From NCBI RefSeq assembly GCF_013745115.1, contig NZ_CP051151.1, forward strand, positions 1,178,001-1,242,000: DNA of 64,000 bases, given 5' to 3'. Below the pieces are notes generated by a model that saw only the letters and a list, made by a program, of their open reading frames with translations, did not search any database and was not told where the DNA came from. This DNA comes from Hujiaoplasma nucleasis. GTDB lineage: Bacteria; Bacillota_I; Bacilli_A; Izemoplasmatales; Hujiaoplasmataceae. The position numbers and the translations under genes are program-made. Positions 1 through 9,200 of the stretch are shown here, piece after piece (within the stretch, counting starts at the first letter, position 1; each line of letters starts with the position of its first letter).

Positions 1-158
1 ACTTCTTTTTGGTCTTCATTAAGGTATTGACTTTGCCAAAAACTATGGATTTCAGTTCCTTCATTGGCTCGGTTTTTTAAGTCTTTTAAATTAGTAATCG
101 AACCAGAACCATAGATGAGTTCAACCAAATCTTTAACAGAGATTTTAATTGTTTTCAT
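1..158 (-). CDS. N-terminus of a possible nuclease/helicase (DinG/Rad3-like), partial
   Basis: The first 52 residues of a minus-strand gene are visible; the rest lies left of the window. The start ATG (156-158) follows a GGTGATG ribosome site. The fragment begins KISVKDLVELIYGSG and later has NEGTEIHSFWQ. This resembles the N-terminus of clostridial proteins that join a Cas4/RecB-like nuclease domain to a Rad3/DinG-type helicase, where a KISVRxLVEFxLRSG segment is followed by EGTRIH. The identification rests on this short match alone; the fragment is too short to show catalytic motifs. Confidence 0.45.
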   Translation of the reverse strand, partial: MKTIKISVKDLVELIYGSGSITNLKDLKNRANEGTEIHSFWQSQYLNEDQKE

Positions 159-193
159 TTCATCACCACTATTATTATACTCGAAAATGACCA

Positions 194-220
194 TTAAAAA
201 AAGCAAGGATTAACTTGCTT
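194..220 (-). terminator. Intrinsic terminator of the esterase-like gene
   Basis: A 7-bp stem AAGCAAG/CTTGCTT (201-220) overlaps the stop codon and is followed on the minus strand by a T run (194-200). Confidence 0.75.
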
Positions 221-1499
221 GATCTAAAACAATTTTAAAGGGTAATAAAGGCAATCCATTAGACGTATAAATATCACATGTAGGATTGTCATCATAAGCA
301 TATCTTATCTCTTTAGCATCTTCACATATCTTAAGTGAAATTTGGTTGTTTTCAATTAATACATCTCTAACAGGATAAAAATCAACAATATTATTTGTAT
401 AATAAAAACCTAATTTTTGTCCTGATTTTGATACTAAAGCTAAAAAATTATTATGAACATAAATATCTACCTGACCAGCACGTTGTCGGTAAGAAAATAA
501 TTGTGGACACAGGGCATTTTTACCCATATTGTATTGTTTTTCTAAAACGAGTTTAACCAATCTTTGACTCAGGATATTCTTGTTTAAACTGACCATATCT
601 TTTTCATCGATATCGACAACACTGACAACATATACTTTAGATTTATCAGCACATAAATTGCTTTGCGCAATTCTTATTTCGCTAGATGCTATGTAATTTT
701 TATGTTTATTTTCAAAACTTGAAATTTGAATAATATGAACCGGTAAATATAAGTCTTTGAATTCCATTCTAAAAGATTTAATCATAGAAGATAAAGCTTT
801 TTCATAAAAATGAAAATGCTGAAAATCATTTTCTCCTTGGTAAAGAATCATTGATTTTACAGAAAAATTAAAAATATGTTTCTTTAAAAAATTATAATCT
901 CTAGCTAAATGATGTTCTTTTAATTGGAAAACTCCATTTAGATAATTCTTCATTTCAATGTCGTTTAAAATTACATTTTTATTAGACCAAGAAAAGATAT
1001 TTTCATCTTCTTTTCCATAGACAATAATACCTAAAGGTATACGATTTTGTTGGTGAAGATTTTTAGCAAATAAATATGATAAAACTGATATTTGATCAAT
1101 AGAATCTCTACCAGACACCATCCACTGATTTTGTTTATTTAAATCTAAAAATCTTATATCAAAACTCGTATAGTCTTCTTGTTTGCTACTCATTGCTAAT
1201 GACTGTGTGATATTCCTACCACCAATGAATAGGTAAACATCTCCGATTAAACAGTTATAGATGGTTTCTACTTGCTTCTTTGAAGAAACCGTAAATGAAA
1301 AACCCTTATCTTGATATTTTTCTGCTTTTAATTCAAAAACAAATTCTTCACTATTAGTTTTGATGACTTCTTCTTGATTTAAAAAATTAATCTTAACTTC
1401 AATATTTTTTTTACACTTTCCATAGACTCTAATAGTCTTATCAGCCTGGAAAATCATGTTGTCATGAAAGATAGGTGCTAATGTAAAATATTTCTTCAT
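210..1499 (-). CDS. Sialate O-acetylesterase-like protein lacking catalytic residues
   Basis: This 429-residue protein has the layout of sialate O-acetylesterases (SASA/SGNH hydrolases). The N-terminal LAPIFHDNMIFQ...RVYGK strand matches the usual opening of the family, and YQGEND (residues 220-225) matches the conserved YQGESN block. However, the GQSNM nucleophile block reads GGRNI (93-97), with Arg at the Ser position. The C-terminal block that normally reads IHPxNK reads MVSLNK (302-307), with Val at the His position. The neighbouring Asn, Lys and Arg-Leu residues are kept. No signal peptide is obvious. It has its own promoter and terminator, so it is probably expressed, perhaps as a binding protein or pseudoenzyme. 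Confidence 0.65.
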   Translation of the reverse strand: MKKYFTLAPIFHDNMIFQADKTIRVYGKCKKNIEVKINFLNQEEVIKTNSEEFVFELKAEKYQDKGFSFTVSSKKQVETIYNCLIGDVYLFIGGRNITQSLAMSSKQEDYTSFDIRFLDLNKQNQWMVSGRDSIDQISVLSYLFAKNLHQQNRIPLGIIVYGKEDENIFSWSNKNVILNDIEMKNYLNGVFQLKEHHLARDYNFLKKHIFNFSVKSMILYQGENDFQHFHFYEKALSSMIKSFRMEFKDLYLPVHIIQISSFENKHKNYIASSEIRIAQSNLCADKSKVYVVSVVDIDEKDMVSLNKNILSQRLVKLVLEKQYNMGKNALCPQLFSYRQRAGQVDIYVHNNFLALVSKSGQKLGFYYTNNIVDFYPVRDVLIENNQISLKICEDAKEIRYAYDDNPTCDIYTSNGLPLLPFKIVLDQAS

Positions 1500-1530
1500 T
1501 CAAGTACTCCTTGTTAAGTAAACTAGCAAT

Positions 1531-1560
1531 AGTATAACAAAAATAAATAGTCTTTGTAAA
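1531..1560 (-). promoter_or_regulatory. Promoter of the esterase-like gene
   Basis: On the minus strand TTTACA (1555-1560) and TATACT (1531-1536) are separated by 18 bp, and the -10 has an upstream TGT extension. It lies about 32 bp before the start codon, and AAGGAG is present just upstream of the ATG. Confidence 0.6.
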
Positions 1561-1603
1561 CAATAAATTTGAATAAATATTTCCATGAATATTTGTTCAC
1601 TAT

Positions 1604-1635
1604 TGAAAGAAAAAACCATCATAAATTTGATGGTT
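1604..1635 (-). terminator. Terminator at the distal end of the CRISPR array
   Basis: AACCATCA/TGATGGTT forms an 8-bp stem (1614-1635), followed on the minus strand by TTTTTTCTTT. It lies 25 bp beyond the last repeat, in the direction of pre-crRNA transcription, so it probably ends the array transcript. The rest of 1500-1660 is plain AT-rich DNA apart from the promoter listed. Confidence 0.7.
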
Positions 1636-1660
1636 AAATAAATAAAATAAATATTCACAT

Positions 1661-4336
1661 ATTCGATATCCATTCAATATAACAATACTCTCAAACATGA
1701 TACCGGATGGACAAACGCAAATATTTGTTTGATATCCATTCAATATAACAATACTCTCAAACCAATGATAAATATTATATGTTTATTGAATCGTTTGATA
1801 TCCATTCAATATAACAATACTCTCAAACATAGTGTTTAGTGTTCAACCAAAAGCAAAAGTTTGATATCCATTCAATATAACAATACTCTCAAACGCGTCC
1901 ATATAAAATAATCCATAAGTTTCAGTTTGATATCCATTCAATATAACAATACTCTCAAACTGTATAGTCGTAACCGATTGCTCTTTTAAAGTTTGATATC
2001 CATTCAATATAACAATACTCTCAAACTGTTTGACACCTGTTCTGACACCTATTTGCGTTTGATATCCATTCAATATAACAATACTCTCAAACAAAAGATT
2101 CAGAGATTATATATGAGCCTTCGTTTGATATCCATTCAATATAACAATACTCTCAAACCCCCTTAACTGTCTCTCGATGCCTAAGTTAGTTTGATATCCA
2201 TTCAATATAACAATACTCTCAAACATTGTTTAGCCTCCTTCTTAAATGGTTGTAGTTTGATATCCATTCAATATAACAATACTCTCAAACCCCTCATATA
2301 ATTTAATACGCTTTTCACGAGTTTGATATCCATTCAATATAACAATACTCTCAAACCTCACTACAAGTTTTTTAGAAAGGTGGTTTGTTTGATATCCATT
2401 CAATATAACAATACTCTCAAACAGAACTTAATTATTAAGGGTACTCTAAAAGGTTTGATATCCATTCAATATAACAATACTCTCAAACTACATGACGCAT
2501 ACATGAATCCACCATTACGTTTGATATCCATTCAATATAACAATACTCTCAAACCTATCATAACGGCTTTGCCTGTGCTACCACGTTTGATATCCATTCA
2601 ATATAACAATACTCTCAAACAACATACTCATTGCGGAAGTCTATCCTACTGTTTGATATCCATTCAATATAACAATACTCTCAAACTGGGATAAATTACG
2701 AGAGCAAGCCGATGAGGTTTGATATCCATTCAATATAACAATACTCTCAAACCTCCATTTCTTTAAGTTTTTCTTCTTCGTTGTTTGATATCCATTCAAT
2801 ATAACAATACTCTCAAACGTATCTGATCATTTTAAAGCGACCGTATACGTTTGATATCCATTCAATATAACAATACTCTCAAACATGAGAGGAAACAAAG
2901 GAAGTAAATCAGCAGTTTGATATCCATTCAATATAACAATACTCTCAAACCTATCAAGCCAACCTATCGATTTATCTTGCGTTTGATATCCATTCAATAT
3001 AACAATACTCTCAAACAGTTTTTACTTATGATTATTCAGATACTTTGTTTGATATCCATTCAATATAACAATACTCTCAAACTAGACGACACACTGAAAG
3101 AGTTTGACAAGCGTTTGATATCCATTCAATATAACAATACTCTCAAACTTTGCGCCTATTGTTAAGCCAAGCAAGCGCGTTTGATATCCATTCAATATAA
3201 CAATACTCTCAAACAACCCATGTGTTACTTTCATAAGATTTATTGTTTGATATCCATTCAATATAACAATACTCTCAAACACAGTTTTAGGGACTTGGAT
3301 GTTAATCTTTGTTTGATATCCATTCAATATAACAATACTCTCAAACTGTTTGACACCTGTTCTGACACCTATTTGCGTTTGATATCCATTCAATATAACA
3401 ATACTCTCAAACGAATATCTATTAAGGTCTTTAGGAAGAAATGTTTGATATCCATTCAATATAACAATACTCTCAAACTATGAAATTGGATAATAATTTA
3501 ATAACTGAGTTTGATATCCATTCAATATAACAATACTCTCAAACCTAGATCTAGAATTAACAATATTAGATTTAGTTTGATATCCATTCAATATAACAAT
3601 ACTCTCAAACAAAGACTAATGCTAGTGCTGTTGATTTAGAGTTTGATATCCATTCAATATAACAATACTCTCAAACTCAACTTAACTTGTCTAAGAGAAC
3701 TTACAAGTTTGATATCCATTCAATATAACAATACTCTCAAACCTTTAACAGGGGCATATGGAGGGTATCAATGTTTGATATCCATTCAATATAACAATAC
3801 TCTCAAACCCCAAAGGCAAGGATACGGACCTCACCAAAGTTTGATATCCATTCAATATAACAATACTCTCAAACATATTATCATTGATAATACAGGCAAA
3901 AAACGTTTGATATCCATTCAATATAACAATACTCTCAAACAGTAGTAGCCGATTCTTTAGCAAGTTCTTCGTTTGATATCCATTCAATATAACAATACTC
4001 TCAAACTTACACTATGGGAATGATCTAGTATGATCGGTTTGATATCCATTCAATATAACAATACTCTCAAACTTAGATAATAGCTTTACATCTAAATCAA
4101 CTGTTTGATATCCATTCAATATAACAATACTCTCAAACTGCTTCTTCTTCTGATAATTTAAAATTATAGTTTGATATCCATTCAATATAACAATACTCTC
4201 AAACAGATTATAAGTTTTAGTATTTAATAAAATAGTTTGATATCCATTCAATATAACAATACTCTCAAACCCTGAAACCGCTGAATATTATGTTGTTGGT
4301 GTTTGATATCCATTCAATATAACAATACTCTCAAAC
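1661..4336 (-). CRISPR. Type II-A CRISPR array, 41 repeats and 40 spacers
   Basis: The 36-bp repeat recurs every 66 bp without slippage, giving 41 repeats and 40 spacers of exactly 30 bp. Read on the minus strand, the repeat begins GTTTGAGAGTATTG and contains TTGAATGG, like streptococcal II-A repeats. The internal repeats I compared look identical. Only the one at 1661-1696 is altered (G to A at base 1 and T to C at base 4, plus-strand reading), marking it as the oldest end. The leader lies at the 4336 side, next to csn2. The spacer at 2027-2056 is repeated exactly at 3347-3376. Short repetitive reading frames across the array are artefacts of the 66-bp period. Confidence 0.99.
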
Positions 4337-4417
4337 CTCAAATATAGGTCTGTAGAGAAGGTTTTTTACTAAACCTGATACATTTGAACAGAAAAAATTT
4401 GATTCTTTACAACCAAA
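4337..4417 (-). promoter_or_regulatory. CRISPR leader with ATTTGAG anchoring sequence
   Basis: This 81-bp AT-rich segment separates the csn2 stop from the first repeat. On the minus strand its last seven bases (4337-4343) read ATTTGAG, directly abutting the repeat. ATTTGAG is one of the known leader-anchoring sequences used by Cas1-Cas2 integration in type II-A loci. I see no clear promoter pair in the leader, so the array may be read from the cas operon or from a weak promoter. Confidence 0.8.
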
Positions 4418-5101
4418 CTACTGATGAATTTCACATAGATCTTTATCTATAATGATAGTTTCAACATCTTTGTGTTTATAATCAATTTTTTTATTTTCAA
4501 TCATAATCAAATTAATTTCATTAAGCTGTAATTCTTTTATCAAATCGTCAACTTCCTTTTCTTCTAAATAAGATGATAAATTACAAATAAAAATAATATC
4601 TATTCCAGCTAATTCAGAAGAATATTTAATATAGTCAATAAGCAAGTCAATAGGATTATCATCCTTAATACTTGGTTTGATTTTAACTGTTTTGAGAAAA
4701 TCTTTTAAATTCAATTCATCTGTATAGTCAATTTTAATATCGATATTATTCTTTAATTTTAACATAAATTGATTTATGATGGTAACCAGCTCATAATAAT
4801 CAATTTTTAATTCTGTATTATTTAACTCGTTTTCATAATACTTAATTAAATTACTTTGAATCTTTCGATCATCATTACTTATGTTAAAAATATCAATGAT
4901 TAATTCCGCTTTCTTAAATAAATCAATATATTCATTATCGCAGGATAATCTAAAATCACCCTCTTCTTTTTCAATTATTTGGCTTTTAAGCTTATAAATC
5001 ATATTATAGTACTCTTTTTTATTCTCAACAACTAACTGGTACATTATTTTATTATCTAATAACATTTTCTTATCAAAATAATAATTCGTGATAATTCTCA
5101 T
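4418..5101 (-). CDS. csn2: Csn2, type II-A adaptation protein
   Basis: The 227-residue length fits Csn2, the ring-forming, DNA-end-binding protein needed for spacer acquisition in type II-A systems. The sequence is divergent and the call rests on size, position and the acidic/lysine-rich composition with alternating helices. The C-terminal part has the hydrophobic strands IDIIFICN and INLIMIEN expected of its P-loop-like fold. The ATG overlaps the cas2 stop as ATGA (5098-5101), so translation is coupled. It is the last gene of the operon, directly before the leader. Confidence 0.88.
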   Translation of the reverse strand: MRIITNYYFDKKMLLDNKIMYQLVVENKKEYYNMIYKLKSQIIEKEEGDFRLSCDNEYIDLFKKAELIIDIFNISNDDRKIQSNLIKYYENELNNTELKIDYYELVTIINQFMLKLKNNIDIKIDYTDELNLKDFLKTVKIKPSIKDDNPIDLLIDYIKYSSELAGIDIIFICNLSSYLEEKEVDDLIKELQLNEINLIMIENKKIDYKHKDVETIIIDKDLCEIHQ

Positions 5102-5418
5102 AACTCAATATACCTTTCAGTTGTATTAATTTCTTTATTTTTAGGTCTTCCTATAATATGTTCCATGGTTTGAAACTGTTTTTCAGTAATGCTAATAACT
5201 GAAACAAAACCCTTAATTGGAATTTTTGAAAATATTAATCTTTTCTCATGTTCTAAATTAGCTCTATTTACATGAAATTTTGTATAAACTGATTTTTGTA
5301 ACATAACGAAACCTTCGCCCTTAATAAATTTTAGAAATTTTCTATAATTTCTTTTTTCTTCACTTTTTTCCATAGGTAAATCAAACATTAGAATTGTTCT
5401 CATATATCTAAAATTCAT
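5098..5418 (-). CDS. cas2: Cas2, CRISPR integration protein
   Basis: With the start at 5418 the protein is 106 residues and begins MNFRYMRTILMFDLP, matching the typical II-A Cas2 opening (xxRYMRxLLMFDxP). The Asp in FDLP is the conserved first-strand acidic residue. EGFVMLQKSVY follows, as usual in the family. The open frame runs 19 codons further upstream, but that would lie inside cas1. Cas2 forms the core of the Cas1-Cas2 integrase complex. The gene overlaps the cas1 end by 11 bp and shares ATGA with csn2. Confidence 0.95.
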   Translation of the reverse strand: MNFRYMRTILMFDLPMEKSEEKRNYRKFLKFIKGEGFVMLQKSVYTKFHVNRANLEHEKRLIFSKIPIKGFVSVISITEKQFQTMEHIIGRPKNKEINTTERYIEL

Positions 5419-6277
5419 AGCTCTTATACATTTCAATATATTCTGGTTTTCTCTCGTTAAGGGCTTTAAAAACACTGGAACAGAATATTTTAATACCGTT
5501 TTCTAAATTAGTTTTTTGATCTTTAATGATTAATTTAATTGTATCTAAATTAGATAGCTTTTTCTTAAAGTTTTCTTCATTAATTTCACCCGAAATGGCA
5601 TATCTATCGATAATAGGTCTGAATGGTTCAACTAAATCGCAAGAAAAATTAAAATCATTGTACTCACTCTTATGGTGGATACCTAACTGAGTTAGGTATC
5701 CACTTGAAACAACATATCTATTAATATGTGAAAGAAGTATGGTATAACCATAATTTAAAACTGTATTAATGAACACTCCTGAACTTCTAGTAAAATCCTT
5801 GCCAAAAAATGAATTAAAATAGACTTTTGCAGCATGCCCTTCTCTATTTGTAACGTCGCCTATTTTTACTTTTAAAGAATAATCCTCTAACATGTTCTTC
5901 TCTTCACAATTCATTAACTCTAAATTTTGTTTTTGAGCATCAATTTTTTGTTCAACAATTTTTTTCCAAATTTCATCCTTTGTTTTTTTAGTCCATGTTA
6001 GTTGCTCTTTTATTTTCAATGATGAATTATGACATCCGTAGAAAGGCATTAACTGGGATTCTGGATTATGTTTGTTATTGCAAAAAATAACATTTACCTT
6101 TCTATTAGATAGTTCGGCGATCAAACTTGATGTAAGCGAAACTGCAGTAGATTCAATGATAAGTGTAGATATTTCTTGAAGGTTTATTTTATATTCTTCT
6201 TCTCCCCTATAAATTAAGTAATTTAATGAATAGGATAGTTTGCACCTCTTTTTGATAACTACTGTTCTAAAACCCAT
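5408..6277 (-). CDS. cas1: Cas1, CRISPR integrase
   Basis: This is the 289-residue metal-dependent integrase that inserts new spacers. The start chosen is ATG at 6277 (MGFRTVVIKKRCKLSY), which matches the usual II-A Cas1 opening MGWRTVVxxxxxKLSY. A GTG five codons upstream is less likely. The ATG shares one base with the cas9 stop (TAATG) and is preceded by AAGGTGG inside cas9. The C-terminal half has EGHAAKVYFNSFFG and NFSCDLVEPFRPIIDR, which carry the conserved Glu and the DLVEPFRP block expected of the active site. Confidence 0.97.
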   Translation of the reverse strand: MGFRTVVIKKRCKLSYSLNYLIYRGEEEYKINLQEISTLIIESTAVSLTSSLIAELSNRKVNVIFCNNKHNPESQLMPFYGCHNSSLKIKEQLTWTKKTKDEIWKKIVEQKIDAQKQNLELMNCEEKNMLEDYSLKVKIGDVTNREGHAAKVYFNSFFGKDFTRSSGVFINTVLNYGYTILLSHINRYVVSSGYLTQLGIHHKSEYNDFNFSCDLVEPFRPIIDRYAISGEINEENFKKKLSNLDTIKLIIKDQKTNLENGIKIFCSSVFKALNERKPEYIEMYKSYEF

Positions 6278-9200
6278 TATTGATTTTGCCACCTTACCTT
6301 TCTATAAAAACCAGTTATAGATTCATCATATATGGTAATATTTTCATTTGTAATACCTTTATTACGCTTATTACTACCTTTGTTACTTGCCCTTTCCATA
6401 AAAAGCGATAGATCTCCAGTAGATGCATTACAATGCATCATGATAAGTATTTGGTTTAGACTGTGGGCTTGCTGACGTACATTTAATGCTACAAATTTAT
6501 CTCTTGATTCAATCAGGTTTTCATAATAATTTCCCATTGTTAACCCGTTATAAATACTTATACTAAATTTAGAAATTAATTCATCAAACAAACTCAAATT
6601 CATTTCTTTACTTAATGACTGATTTTTTTTGTTTTTGTCCTTTGAAATACTTAAAACAAAGCTGTCCTCTTCGACATTTTTAATGTCAGTAATCTTGTCA
6701 TATTGCTTACTATGCTTTTCAATTAATTTAATATAGTTGATATAAGATTCATTTAAAAATAGTTGATTTGAATTATGAGTAATGATTGCGTTATCAGCCT
6801 TGCCAGCCAAATTAGCATAAGCATCTTTAATTTTAAATAATGTACCAACTTTTATTTTCGAAACTAAGACTTTTGGATCTTCTAATTTAAGATAATCTTT
6901 CAAAACATCATCTAATGTTAGGTTATTGTGTTTAACTTCATATGAATGTATGACGGGAATACCTTCAATAGTGATAACTCTTTTATTTTTTAGTGTATGT
7001 TCAACAATTATAAAATAAGCTATTTTTAAAGACTTATAACCTCCATATTTATCTGTATCTTTATATCGGTTATCTTTTGATTTTAATGGGAATAATTCTG
7101 CTTTAGTACCTTTAGGATAAATAGTTTCATCATAAAAATCATCTTTTCTCTCTGTAACCATTTTAGTGACTAACACATCTTTTAAAGAGAGCATTTTCTT
7201 AACCATCTTTATAGTTTCGCCATCTTTTTTCCAGGCACCAGGTACATCTCTTTCAAACATTTTTTCTGTATTAGTAAAGGTGCCAACATCATTATTTTTA
7301 CGGAAGAAAATTATGGCATTACTACCAAATTTAGTATTATAAGTATTCCCTACAACAATGTTTAAATAAGCATCATGTGCATGATGAAAGTCATTTACAA
7401 GCCTAGATTTTACAATATCAAATTTGTTTCTAAAGTCAGAAACGTTACCTGCTTTAGAATAAATTACTTTAGAATCAGGATTGGTTTTAATAAGTATTTC
7501 ATTTAATACTTTTACTGCTTGATTTGTAAAAACAAGTTGTCTATTAACAAAATCTCCTTTTTCATCTGGTGATAGAGGATAATTTCTTGTTAATCTTTTG
7601 AATTTTTCATCATTAACCAAACTCAAATCTTTAAGCTTTGACCAGTAAGGTAACATCTTATTTATTATATTATTATCCAAAGGATAGTTATCTGTTTTAG
7701 TTGCGTTTAAGTTTCTTTTAACTAAAACCTTATTTGTTATACTATCATCTTTTAAGTATGCTCTAGGTATGATATGGTCAATATCATATTCACTTGTTTC
7801 TAATTTGTCTAAATCAATTGGTTCATTAGAATACATGCATTTTCCTAATTGCATAAAGTATAAGAATAACTTCTCAGCTCTCAGTTTATGTTTTTCTTCA
7901 TCTGACTTATATTTAGCGAGAATATCTTTCATTTTATTGATTTCACTAGCATCCTTTTTAGCTGAGTTATATAAATTCTCTATTTGTTGGTATCTAGATT
8001 TTGTTCTCTTACCTTTTTCACCGCCACCTCGTGTTACTTCAACAAAGAACTTATCTATTGGCCTATTTAGAATTTTTTTAATTTCATCAACTATTTTTAA
8101 AGCTTGCCATAAAGACCGTTTTATACCAGGAGACACATAAACATCCTTTATCAATTCTTCATAAGATAATTTTTTTTCTTCATCTCTAACTCCGTTTATT
8201 TCGTTAATCTTATCAATAAAATTATATCTAGAGTCATATAAAGCTTGTTGGAGATTAATATTCTCTCTTCTCATTAGATCAATAATAGATGTCGTTTCTC
8301 CAGTTTGATTGTCAACTCTAATAACTTTAGTTTGAAGAAATTCTTTTGACAAATTACCCCAACCTAGAAAATTTAAACTTTTTATAAGTTTTATTTCTTG
8401 TTCGCTAATACTAGGATAATCCTTTTCAATCTTCTTGATAGCCATACCCTTTTCTTCAAATATTGTTAAAATGAATATTATTTTTTCTATCATTTCAATC
8501 TTATTATAATCACTCTCAAAATCGCCAAATATTTTCTTAAACGAAATATAAGAAGATAAATTATTCTTAAAGTCACCATCAATACCAGAAATTAAAATTT
8601 CTTCTTTTGAATCAATCAATCCTTCATTATAGAGAAAATTCAGAAGACTTTTTTGTGTGACTTTTTTATGTTTCTTAAACAAATCATTAATTAGCCTTGT
8701 TTTTAGTTCAACTGAGATAGGTTCTTTATTTATTTGAATATTGTTAAGTTCATTCAAGAGTTTATACTCACTATATAATAGAGAATTTTTTGGTAAAACG
8801 TCTTCGTTCTTTAAATATGTACATTTTCTTGTCATTCTCTTTATAAAATTTTCTGCACTTTTATCTACATTTACTTTATCATCAAAATTCCAAGGTAAAA
8901 CTTTTCCTTTTTCTAATCTTTCAATCCAAGCAAATCCAGAATCATTATCATCCTTATGTGTATCATTTAGAGGCCCAATGTAGTAAGGAATTCTAAATTT
9001 CATAAGTTCTATAATTTTATCCTTGACTGTATACTCATTTTTAATTGAAGTTAAAAAAGAGTAATGTATTGAAGCCTTATCTAATATAGTCTCTAATTCA
9101 TTTAAATGAAGTTGATACGGAATAACTCCATTGGTTGTTACTCTTTGTTTAGGTAATATCGTTTGATTATCTATCTTATCCTTTAGTTCTAAATATTGTT

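Noticed and set aside
1843-4251. Several 79-125 residue reading frames on both strands with perfect internal repeats
   Set aside because: They are products of the 66-bp repeat-spacer period, which keeps frame across the CRISPR array.
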